Source of the DNA: a bacterium
GTDB lineage: Bacteria; Patescibacteriota; Minisyncoccia; Minisyncoccales; CG1-02-41-26
DNA length: 52,369 nucleotides
NCBI GenBank assembly: GCA_030648255.1
Contig: JAUSHZ010000028.1
Location: forward strand, 1 to 52,369
Direction of reading: 5' to 3'
The translations under genes and the position numbers were made by a program. Shown in pieces: positions 7,534 through 15,558 of this stretch; position 1 is the stretch's first letter; the number at the start of each line of letters is the position of its first letter. The notes beneath the pieces were generated by a model, which saw only the letters and a list, made by a program, of their open reading frames with translations, was not told the origin of the DNA and ran no database searches.

Positions 7534-8574
7534 TTATGACTGATTATCGTCATCGTCATCGTCATCGTCATTTTGACCTTGTCTTCCGCCCTGATTAAAG
7601 AACGGAAAAGCTTTTCCGAATTGCACATTTCCTGTAGCGCCTTTTTGCAGGGCAATGAACTTTTCAATAGCCTGTTCAGAAAGACCAGAGTCCTTGAGGA
7701 CCTCTACCATAGCTGCAATTCCCTGTGCAGTCATGCGATCCTTAATTACCTCTGCTCCGTCCTTTCTATCTACACTTACATCGACTAAACCGAAGGACTC
7801 AACCCATAAGCCAAGTCCCAAAGCATCGGGCATTCCCTCAGGAGGAATATTTGGCATTTCCCCCTCAGGAGTACCAAGCAATAAATGAGCAATTGGAGGA
7901 ACGAACATATTCGGATCCTCCTGTAAAAGAGTTTCGTATTCCTCTCTCTTTGCCAACTGCCTAAGGACTTGAGAAAAAATAGAGCCCTTGTCCGATAAGT
8001 AGGCGAATACCCCGCCAGTAAGCCCCAACCAGAAAAACCTTAAAACCGTCGCTGGGTTCTCGTAATTAATTCGCCATCTAATAGCGTAATTAACTTTGAT
8101 GGACCCCGCTGGCAAGGAGGCTTTTTTATTAGCCTCTTTATTTTTAAAAGCAGGTATTCCCTCAAAAGTTAATACCCTATTCTCGACTTGGGCTGGTATT
8201 TCAATCATATCAACCCCAACATACCTTTGCCCTCTTTGCCAAATCCAGTTTACTCCGGCTTGAAAAACGTAAGCTACAGGAGTACCAAGTGCCACACCTA
8301 ATCCAATAAACCCAGGTGCTGGTCTTTTGATTCGAACTTTTCCAAAAATCCCTAACCATAGGATTATAAACCCAATTCCAACAACCCAGTGTATTAACCC
8401 TCTATGATGAGCCCCTAGCCAATATATAACCCCCGCAAAAGAGTATATGGTGGTTACAATAAAAATTGACAGTGGCATCCTCAGGTCATGCTGACGTCCG
8501 CCAATAATATGAGAAAGTATCCATGGGAAAGCAAAGTAACCAACAACAGCAATAAAGATAAAAACTAACATTTC
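7534..8574 (-). CDS. SPFH/band-7-like membrane protein with poly-Asp tail
   Basis: I chose the ATG at 8574 because AAGGA lies six bases upstream; an in-frame TTG at 8616 would add 14 residues. Three to four N-terminal membrane helices (FIFIAVVGYFAFPWIL; FIVTTIYSFAGVIYWLGA; WVVGIGFIILWLGIFG) are followed by a soluble domain. Its pattern (SIKVNYAIRWRINYENPATVLRFF, then LGLWVESFGLVDVSV and a long helix MTAQGIAAMVEVLKDSGL) resembles SPFH/stomatin domains, which oligomerise as membrane scaffolds. The protein ends with a run of Asp residues encoded by a hexamer microsatellite. It is convergent with the VirB6-like operon and has its own strong promoter at 8693-8721. Confidence 0.65.
   Translation of the reverse strand, partial: EMLVFIFIAVVGYFAFPWILSHIIGGRQHDLRMPLSIFIVTTIYSFAGVIYWLGAHHRGLIHWVVGIGFIILWLGIFGKVRIKRPAPGFIGLGVALGTPVAYVFQAGVNWIWQRGQRYVGVDMIEIPAQVENRVLTFEGIPAFKNKEANKKASLPAGSIKVNYAIRWRINYENPATVLRFFWLGLTGGVFAYLSDKGSIFSQVLRQLAKREEYETLLQEDPNMFVPPIAHLLLGTPEGEMPNIPPEGMPDALGLGLWVESFGLVDVSVDRKDGAEVIKDRMTAQGIAAMVEVLKDSGLSEQAIEKFIALQKGATGNVQFGKAFPFFNQGGRQGQNDDDDDDDDNQS
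7546..7569. repeat. hexanucleotide microsatellite (ATCGTC)x4
   Basis: Four perfect tandem copies of ATCGTC near the 3' end of the SPFH-like gene encode most of its terminal Asp run. The hexamer unit keeps the reading frame when copy number changes. Confidence 0.9.
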
Positions 8575-8642
8575 AATTCCTTTCCCTGCCAACAATGACA
8601 AGAAGTAAGTAGCCAAAACCCCAAGAATTAACCCTTATAATC

Positions 8643-8670
8643 AAAAAAATCGTCTTTTAACCCGATTTTT
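8643..8670 (-). terminator. intrinsic terminator, possibly an attenuator
   Basis: On the minus strand AAAAATCG, a 10-nt loop and CGATTTTT are followed by a run of seven T. It terminates the long surface-protein operon ending at 8735, but it also lies downstream of the promoter at 8693-8721. Transcripts for the SPFH-like gene must therefore read through it. Confidence 0.7.
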
Positions 8671-8692
8671 AAAGATCTAAAATACCTCTTAT

Positions 8693-8721
8693 ATTATATA
8701 ATATATTTTACAATTTGTCAA
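8693..8721 (-). promoter_or_regulatory. consensus sigma70-type promoter for the SPFH-like gene
   Basis: Minus-strand TTGACA (8721-8716), a 17-bp AT-rich spacer and TATAAT (8698-8693). Both hexamers and the spacer match the consensus exactly. Confidence 0.8.
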
Positions 8722-8734
8722 ATAATCCCGCTTG

Positions 8735-11110
8735 TTATTTAATAGGGTACACTGCGATTGTTTTAGCGCAGTTCCAGCTCAACCACCCACCAAACCTGGC
8801 AAGCGAACCGCATTGACCAATTTCGTTATCGTCTAAGTTGTAATCGGAATTGGTAAAAACGCTGTTTCGCGCCTCATCATCATTTGCCATAAGCACCACA
8901 GCGCATTTGCCTTCTGGTTTAATAACAATCGATTTTATATTGTTTTCAAAAACTCGCGGACGTGAAGAGCCATCGGGCTTTTTGAAAGATGGAAGCCAGG
9001 CCGAAGGACAAGTGTTTGCCTCATTTGGCAAGGGCACTCTTAAATACCAAGGCATTGGGTAGTAAACAATGTTTGGTTCGTTTGCTTTATTATTCTCTGA
9101 TGTATAAGCCAAACAATCCCCAAGCCCGCCTTTTTCTGTGCAAATTTTAACCTCTTGGCATTCGCCAGAAGCGCCGGGGTTTTGGGATAACTCAAAAACT
9201 TCTATTGAGGCAGGCGAGCTAACTAGCTTTCCATATCTACTTTCTTCTTTAACGCCGTATGTTACTTCGTCAGCATTAAGAGGGGTAGTGATATTTTCAC
9301 TATTCAATGATTTGCTTCCACCCACCAACAAAACCTTGCCATTACCATCAAAACTCACCATCGGCAAGTGGCCAAAATTATAGTCAATCCAAAAAAGATA
9401 CCTACCGGGATCAACTTTAAAAATTTGACTCTCTACTGTGGGATTACTGGGCGGGATATCATGCGAAGATACTTTAGCGTCTGATAACTTCTTAGTAGGA
9501 TCAAGAAAGCTTTCGAGCACTGGTGAACCGCAAATATTATAGGCAGGTATTAATGCTTTTTCTGATGTTTTACTTGATTTAATGCTTCCTTTGATTTTAT
9601 ACATTCTTTGCTCAAAATACACCTTTAATCTATTAGAAAAGTTGTCTTGTTGGTGGAGAATAGCCAGAAAGTCCTGGTATTCGGGTGGAGTTGTGTGAGC
9701 GCCACTTTCATCTACGTAAATCCTTTCTGGGGTGTCGTTGATAATTTTTACGCTTACGGCTTTTTGGTCAAAGTTCACGCTGGGATTTTTAAAATCTGGA
9801 GCTGAAGTGTCAAAATACCGTTCGTCGCCAGTGGTGTCTACCAAATAAGCCCCGGGGGTTGTCCATGTGATTTTCACAGAAAGCGGAGGATGGTTTATTG
9901 CCATAGGAGCTGGAGCAATAGCTGAACTACGAAATGTTGGGTCATCTATTAAATCAAAATGTTTACCCCCACTCAATTCGTTACATTGATTAAAAAAAAC
10001 TTTTTCACCAATAGCCAATTTATCGTTAACTTCTTTACCGCTTGTTCTATTAAAATATCTTGCTGCGTTTAAATAATGCGCAGATGTTTGGGTAATAAAT
10101 TTATATTTATAGGGAGAAACAAACTTATCACCAGAATTTGCAAAACAATCTGGGCTAATAACAATTGCGTCTTTAATTTTGTCATTTTTTTCAGTGCAAA
10201 AAATAGTAGTAATTACATTTCCATCTACGTCAAGTAACCCCCTATAATCATAAACCTGGGGTTTCAGTGCGGTGTTAGTGGAGACTTCATCTACCTGCGC
10301 ATATTCGGGTTGATTATAAAAAATAAGTTTAGCGCCTTGGGCTTTCTTACCCCAAAAAGCAAAAGTGTGTGGCTGAAAATCAGCAAAGTCCAAATTACCA
10401 AAACTTAGCTTGTTTATTATAACTTTTGGAATAGACGAATCAGCTGTCCCTTCTATTCTACCACCAGCACTTGTATCAGAAGCGGGGCCACACCCAGAAA
10501 AAATCAAAGGTCCAAAGCCAGTTGTTAAGTCTGGGTTACTATAGTTTATAAACTTGGCTTGGTTGCTTTGAATTAAATCGTTGATAATAGAGGGGTCAAC
10601 ATCGTAAACCCCTGCTGGGCATCCAATTCCTCTGTTCCCCATAAACTGGCAATAACCGTCCTTTGTAAAAAACACTATGCCTTGTTTTATTGGTGTGTAA
10701 GAAATTTTTGGAAGAACAAACGATGGGTTCACTGTATATAAAACAAACCACGAACCAATCAAAATTGCCAAACCAAGCAAAGCGCCATAAATCCGCGTTT
10801 TAGCGCCCGACATTTTACCTACATCCCCAACAGAGGCAACATATTGAATACCTCCAATTATTAATGTTAAAACAGCAGCCAAAATACAAATCCACACCGT
10901 TAAATTAAGCAGATATTTAACCAGCGTGGGGATGCTCTGGCTAGCGCCAACGCTAATGGGCTTACCGTTTGCGTCAAGTTTTGTTCCCAAGTCCGTTCCC
11001 CCAATATTTGGATAGGTCTGCTGTAATTTAAACTGCGCCAATCCAACCAAAGGACTTAATAAAAATATCCCCACCAAAAAAAGAATTAGAAACTTTTTCA
11101 TCCTCATCAT
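8735..11110 (-). CDS. surface protein: VirB2/TrbC-like two-helix module fused to a large extracellular region (paralogue 1)
   Basis: 791 aa. A signal peptide (FLILFLVGIFLLSPLVGLAQ) precedes the motif YPNIGG and two membrane helices (VKYLLNLTVWICILAAVL and GALLGLAILIGSWFVLYTV) separated by a short basic loop. This layout recalls VirB2/TrbC-type pilins. About 650 residues of predicted exterior, beta-rich sequence follow, with paired Cys. The C-terminus (ENNIKSIVI, GKCAVVLM, ending KTIAVYPIK) and an internal segment (FDQKAVSVKI) resemble beta/gamma-crystallin Greek-key half-motifs; this is inference. The upstream neighbour (11202-13376) has the same architecture and shared blocks such as PMPW and SIAVYPI, so the pair arose by tandem duplication. 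It is the last gene of the T4SS-like operon. Confidence 0.75.
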   Translation of the reverse strand: MMRMKKFLILFLVGIFLLSPLVGLAQFKLQQTYPNIGGTDLGTKLDANGKPISVGASQSIPTLVKYLLNLTVWICILAAVLTLIIGGIQYVASVGDVGKMSGAKTRIYGALLGLAILIGSWFVLYTVNPSFVLPKISYTPIKQGIVFFTKDGYCQFMGNRGIGCPAGVYDVDPSIINDLIQSNQAKFINYSNPDLTTGFGPLIFSGCGPASDTSAGGRIEGTADSSIPKVIINKLSFGNLDFADFQPHTFAFWGKKAQGAKLIFYNQPEYAQVDEVSTNTALKPQVYDYRGLLDVDGNVITTIFCTEKNDKIKDAIVISPDCFANSGDKFVSPYKYKFITQTSAHYLNAARYFNRTSGKEVNDKLAIGEKVFFNQCNELSGGKHFDLIDDPTFRSSAIAPAPMAINHPPLSVKITWTTPGAYLVDTTGDERYFDTSAPDFKNPSVNFDQKAVSVKIINDTPERIYVDESGAHTTPPEYQDFLAILHQQDNFSNRLKVYFEQRMYKIKGSIKSSKTSEKALIPAYNICGSPVLESFLDPTKKLSDAKVSSHDIPPSNPTVESQIFKVDPGRYLFWIDYNFGHLPMVSFDGNGKVLLVGGSKSLNSENITTPLNADEVTYGVKEESRYGKLVSSPASIEVFELSQNPGASGECQEVKICTEKGGLGDCLAYTSENNKANEPNIVYYPMPWYLRVPLPNEANTCPSAWLPSFKKPDGSSRPRVFENNIKSIVIKPEGKCAVVLMANDDEARNSVFTNSDYNLDDNEIGQCGSLARFGGWLSWNCAKTIAVYPIK

Positions 11111-11132
11111 ATTTTTATATTAGCATATTTGT

Positions 11133-11200
11133 AGCCAGCCGAGACCCGACCTCCCCAAAACTGAGCTCAAGATTTCTTGGAGGTCGGGTCTCCTCTGGCT
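11133..11200. repeat. intergenic palindrome between the paralogous surface-protein genes
   Basis: Outer arms AGCCAG / CTGGCT and inner 14-bp arms GAGACCCGACCTCC / GGAGGTCGGGTCTC enclose a 24-nt loop that contains its own GAGCTC. It is GC-richer than its surroundings. It lies immediately after the stop codon at 11202 and could act as a processing hairpin or weak terminator, or be another mobile palindrome. Confidence 0.85.
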
Positions 11201-11201
11201 T

Positions 11202-13376
11202 TTACTTTATAGGGTACACGATAGGGTACACGGCAATAGAAGAAACGCAGGAGTCGGGCGGAGCTAGCTTTAAAGCGCTCCACAAAGAAGTACAGCTGTG
11301 GATTTGGTACTTTTCTAAATTTAAATATGGTATGTTTCCTTCGTCAGTGTAAGCGCCAGAAACCATATCGCCCCTAGAAAAAACCATTGATTTTGCGCCC
11401 ACGGTTTGATTATCCCAGTATTCGCTAGGCGCTCTTGGCGCATTGTCATATAAAGCCACCACGCAATCACCTGAAATGCCAATTGACTCAATACTATCGT
11501 TAAATATTCTAAAATCCTTTTCTTTTTCAAATGCTTCTTTTTCCCCCATATTATCTCCTTCTGTAACAGTAGCTAACATTTCACTACTAAGTTCTTTGGG
11601 AAGTTCCTTTGGAATAGGCACTGGCACAAACCAAGGCATTGGCAAGAAAAACGACATCCATTTATTATTACTTTCCCCGTTGGGTGTAAAAACCAAACAA
11701 TACCCTTGTAAATTTTGGCCATTACAAAGCGCCACAGCATAACAGCTGTTTTTATCTACTGGCGCTAAATGAAAAACCCTAGCAGAAGAAACGCCAAAAA
11801 TATTGCCCTGCTCGTCTGTTGTGTTAATTTTAATTTTATTTTTCGCAGGATCGTTTAAATCTTCTATGGTATTGCCAGCTTTCAAATTACCTCCTATTCC
11901 ATAACCTCCTGACCCAAAAGCATTCTTAATAGCTTCAACCATTTTTGTTGCATCCTCAAACCAATTTTTGTTATCAAGTGAATAATTATAAAGCGTAGTT
12001 GCGGGCAAATGTTCTCTTTCTTCAAAAAAAGCTCTAAAAGGGCCTCTGTAATATGCGCCTTGAAACAGAAATACCAAAAGATCATCCTGTAATGTTTTAT
12101 CTTTTAACTGCCTGTTGTTTTTTATTTCAATGCTAATTGCCTGTTTGTCAAAATTAAAGCTAGTATCAGCAAAATTTGGCACATCAAATTGTATGTACCT
12201 TTGCCCGCCTCCACCCCCAATTGATTTTCCTTGGGGTGTTGGCGCATTACCCTGAAGCTGGCTTGGGGGTGGCCGATAATAACCGCCCGTGCCACCACTA
12301 GAACCTCCAACCCCGCCAAACGGACCCTCATCTTCATTTATTTGTTGATTTCCTTCTGGAAACACAGGGTCGTTTGAGCCATATAAATAAACTCCAGCGC
12401 TTAAACCTTCAACTGATATTGAAAGCGGGGGATAGTTTGAAGGCGCGTCTAATGGTGGCCTTTGGGCTTGGGGAACAGCCTCGGTGTCAAAATAATAAAT
12501 ATTATTGTTATTTTTTGGGTCAACTGGATAAATTCTCAAGGGGAAATAAGTTATTTCCATGCCACCGCTAGTGGTAATGCCTAGCACTGTTCCTTTTTCA
12601 GGTACACCCCCACTTGCGCTGTCATTATCTTGCAAGCCCTTAACAGAAGAATAGGTGTGGCCTATGCCCGTAAAGCCAGTGCCAGAAAACGCTTTTACTT
12701 TAATATTATCTTTTCCGTTGCCAAAAAACCCGATATAGTTTGGCTGAAACTCTCTAAAAGAAACATTGGGTAAATTTGAAAGTTTAGTTAAATTGCCAAA
12801 ATTAAACTCTAAATTAGTGGATTGGGAGGCAAAATATTTTATCTTTCCATCGCCAGCCAATTTATCTAAAAGTTCTTTGTTAATATTATCCGCATTTTTA
12901 ATTAATTCATCTATTCCTGCTTGAGAAATTAAAATAACATTTGAAACGCTATCATTTATATGTGTTAGTTGGGGAATGTTCAAACCAGGCGCTATAATTT
13001 GAAGAATTAAGCTAGCGCCAATAACAATTGCCAAGCCCAAAAATGACCGCAAAACTCTTGTTCTTGCTTCTTTCTGGGCTGCCACTTTGCCAGCAGAAGT
13101 AAGATACTGCACCCCAGCAATTATGACAGCCAAAGTTGACAAGCCAATCAAAAAAACGCTTGTTAAAGTAAATATATATCTTATCAAAGAGGCGGTGTTT
13201 GTTGGCGCATTGCTGGCTGCTTGCGAAACAACAGTGTTTAATGATTCGCTCTTCCCAGTAATGCCCGCAATATCAGGGTAGGTTTGCTCTAACCTTAAAC
13301 CAGCCAAACTAATAGCTGGCAATAACAAAATTGCTAAAAAAATTAAAACAAAAATTTTTCTAAAAGTTTTTGGCAT
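11202..13376 (-). CDS. surface protein: VirB2/TrbC-like two-helix module fused to a large extracellular region (paralogue 2)
   Basis: 724 aa. A signal peptide (IFVLIFLAILLLPAISLAG) is followed by the motif YPDIAGI and two membrane helices (IFTLTSVFLIGLSTLAVIIAG and SFLGLAIVIGASLILQII) around a basic loop, then an external region. It contains a Gly/Pro-rich linker (about residues 350-395, GGVGGSSGGTGGYYRPPP) and segments resembling beta/gamma-crystallin motifs (FDKQAISIEI; FNDSIESIGI then CVVALYDN; SCVSSIAVYPI). The last residues are VYPIVYPIK because of a perfect 12-bp tandem duplication at 11209-11232. It starts 10 nt after the transglycosylase gene, so it is cotranscribed. The crystallin assignment is an inference from motif spacing. 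Confidence 0.75.
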   Translation of the reverse strand: MPKTFRKIFVLIFLAILLLPAISLAGLRLEQTYPDIAGITGKSESLNTVVSQAASNAPTNTASLIRYIFTLTSVFLIGLSTLAVIIAGVQYLTSAGKVAAQKEARTRVLRSFLGLAIVIGASLILQIIAPGLNIPQLTHINDSVSNVILISQAGIDELIKNADNINKELLDKLAGDGKIKYFASQSTNLEFNFGNLTKLSNLPNVSFREFQPNYIGFFGNGKDNIKVKAFSGTGFTGIGHTYSSVKGLQDNDSASGGVPEKGTVLGITTSGGMEITYFPLRIYPVDPKNNNNIYYFDTEAVPQAQRPPLDAPSNYPPLSISVEGLSAGVYLYGSNDPVFPEGNQQINEDEGPFGGVGGSSGGTGGYYRPPPSQLQGNAPTPQGKSIGGGGGQRYIQFDVPNFADTSFNFDKQAISIEIKNNRQLKDKTLQDDLLVFLFQGAYYRGPFRAFFEEREHLPATTLYNYSLDNKNWFEDATKMVEAIKNAFGSGGYGIGGNLKAGNTIEDLNDPAKNKIKINTTDEQGNIFGVSSARVFHLAPVDKNSCYAVALCNGQNLQGYCLVFTPNGESNNKWMSFFLPMPWFVPVPIPKELPKELSSEMLATVTEGDNMGEKEAFEKEKDFRIFNDSIESIGISGDCVVALYDNAPRAPSEYWDNQTVGAKSMVFSRGDMVSGAYTDEGNIPYLNLEKYQIHSCTSLWSALKLAPPDSCVSSIAVYPIVYPIK

Positions 13377-13386
13377 TTTCTAAAGT

Positions 13387-15558
13387 TTACTTCCAAAACA
13401 CTAACTTTTCTAATAACGTTCTTAACGCAGTTTTGGTTGTAATACAATTATTTCTTATGTAAGTAGTTAAATCTAATTTACAAAAAGAATTTCTATTTGT
13501 TTTGTTCTCTTCTTCAAAACAATGATTGTCAATTTGAGTTTGAAATATCCTTTTTATACACAGTGTTTCATTGGCTAAATCTTGTGCTGCTTTAGTTCCA
13601 AGACTTTTATATCCCATATAATGAGCTACTGCCTCTCCTTCAGTATGAGGTCCTCCATTATGATCACCGTCTTCTTTCAACTTTTTTAGGAAAAGTGCTT
13701 CCGCAAAGTAAGCGTCATACTGCGACCATGGATTTGCCTTATATGTCCCGCCTTTTATAGTTTCTACCTGCGGACCATATTTCAACCATGTTGTTGGAAT
13801 AAACTGAGCAGGGCCTATTGCTCCACCAGCCATAGAAACTCTAGGGGCAGGACAGGATACCGGCACCTTGTTTAAGTCATAGTTATAGCCATAACTCTCA
13901 CCATCAATAATTATGTTAATGCTATTAAGATTATTAATCACTTTAACTAAAGCGCTGTACTGACCATCACCAAATGCATTCTCATTATAAATAGTACCCT
14001 TTTTTATATGCTTAAGGGTTGTACTATTAACCACATTACACCCTCCTATAGAGCTAGCAAACTTTGATTCTCTATAAGAATTGGCCATAACTAAGGCCAT
14101 AAAATCTTTGTCTAAGTTAGCGCCAGGTGTGTTCCAAACATCATTAAAAATGCCAAAAGTTTTACCAAACTTGGTGTCGCTGGTAATAATAAGCCTTGTG
14201 GTTGGGTCTATTACATCAATGGTTGCAAAAACCTGGTCTGATGTGTACCACTGCGGATTTTGAATTGGCTGTTCGTGGCAACAAACCCAGTTACTCCTGC
14301 TACCCCCGCAAATCCAATCCAAGCACTGATTTTGGTCTAACCCTTTACATAAACACTCTTTGCAAACAGTATTAAATCCATCAGCGCAAACCGAACCGCA
14401 ACAGTTTTTGCTTTGCCCAGGAACAAAAGCGCATTTAGGATCTTCTCCTATTGCTGCTTGGGGGGTGGTGTAACACTCTGGCGCTGGGTTACCATCAACT
14501 ATAATTCTATCTCCCCATGTACAGCCCTCTCCGCACTTTTTATTTCCAGTACAATCGTTTTCACTTAAGCATAAATAGCACCTTGTGTTCATTGCCTTAC
14601 CATTGCCCAAGCTGTAAATTTTACAATTCAATGCAGCGTACACAGAGTCGCCTTCGCAATTAGCCAAGCAATCCCTGCACTTTTGGCTAAATGTTTCGCA
14701 TTCTTTTTGACACATTTCTGACCACGGCTTTGGCACATACATATCTTTTTTTAAGGCCTCCAAACACTGTAAAGGATATTTATCACCCATTGTTCCCTGT
14801 TCAATTCTTTTTCTATCAAGCTCGCTTAACGCGCAATTATTTCTTTGTGGGTTTGGGGTAAACCAATTTGTATCAACATACTTAACATACCGCTTTACCA
14901 AGTCCGCTTCACTAATCATTGTTTCCCCAGCCGGTTCTCCGCTTTCCTCTAAGCCATAAGGTACAAGAGCGGTTTCACCCCCAAATAAATCATGCACATT
15001 ATCAGCCTGAGCTTTTAAAGAGTTTGCCATTTCATCCAACGAAAGAGTGTTGGCTTTTTCTTGGTTTAACCAGCTTGCAAGGGACTGCCCTGCGTTTTGA
15101 ACATAAGGGCTCAAGTCTGGGCAAGGGTTGCCTGTGGCTTCTTTTAATTTACAACCCGGCACAGTATAGGTGTACCCAAGAGTGGCCATGCCAGGCAATA
15201 GTTGAGCGCCAATTGTTAAATCTGGCCCGCCAGTACCCACCTGGGCTTTGCACTCTCCGTTAAAATCACAAACTTTGCCGTTATCTCCAACAATTGCTCC
15301 CACTAAATCATCAACTTGCTTTGAGGCAGTTTGAATTGCGTTTCCCTGATAGCGCTGATAAATTTTATCTAAAAAGTTAATAGTTGTATCAAGGGCAACG
15401 CCCACTGGAATTGGTTCTTCACAAACAACTTCAGTGCCTGAATTATAGTCAATTGCCATGGCCGGCCCCTCTGTTTTATACCAATACCCCACAGCTAAAA
15501 ACCCAACAAACCCAATTATCGTAATCGCTATTAAAATAATTTTCCAAATTTTAATCAT
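13387..15558 (-). CDS. membrane-anchored Cys-rich protein with C-terminal lytic transglycosylase-like domain (VirB1-like)
   Basis: 723 aa. An N-terminal membrane anchor (residues about 5-26) is followed by an extracellular region in which residues about 255-450 are very Cys-rich (CQKECETFSQKCRDCLANC; CCGSVCADGFNTVCKECLC). The C-terminal part looks like a lysozyme-like transglycosylase. The candidate catalytic Glu is in NSYRESKF (about residue 491), and GAIGPAQFIPTTWLKYG (about 576) is the MltB/SLT-type substrate-groove motif. Cutting glycan strands to let the apparatus cross the wall is the VirB1 role in type IV secretion, and the operon context fits. Its ATG overlaps the stop of the preceding 2447-aa gene (15555-15558), indicating translational coupling. 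Confidence 0.8.
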   Translation of the reverse strand: MIKIWKIILIAITIIGFVGFLAVGYWYKTEGPAMAIDYNSGTEVVCEEPIPVGVALDTTINFLDKIYQRYQGNAIQTASKQVDDLVGAIVGDNGKVCDFNGECKAQVGTGGPDLTIGAQLLPGMATLGYTYTVPGCKLKEATGNPCPDLSPYVQNAGQSLASWLNQEKANTLSLDEMANSLKAQADNVHDLFGGETALVPYGLEESGEPAGETMISEADLVKRYVKYVDTNWFTPNPQRNNCALSELDRKRIEQGTMGDKYPLQCLEALKKDMYVPKPWSEMCQKECETFSQKCRDCLANCEGDSVYAALNCKIYSLGNGKAMNTRCYLCLSENDCTGNKKCGEGCTWGDRIIVDGNPAPECYTTPQAAIGEDPKCAFVPGQSKNCCGSVCADGFNTVCKECLCKGLDQNQCLDWICGGSRSNWVCCHEQPIQNPQWYTSDQVFATIDVIDPTTRLIITSDTKFGKTFGIFNDVWNTPGANLDKDFMALVMANSYRESKFASSIGGCNVVNSTTLKHIKKGTIYNENAFGDGQYSALVKVINNLNSINIIIDGESYGYNYDLNKVPVSCPAPRVSMAGGAIGPAQFIPTTWLKYGPQVETIKGGTYKANPWSQYDAYFAEALFLKKLKEDGDHNGGPHTEGEAVAHYMGYKSLGTKAAQDLANETLCIKRIFQTQIDNHCFEEENKTNRNSFCKLDLTTYIRNNCITTKTALRTLLEKLVFWK

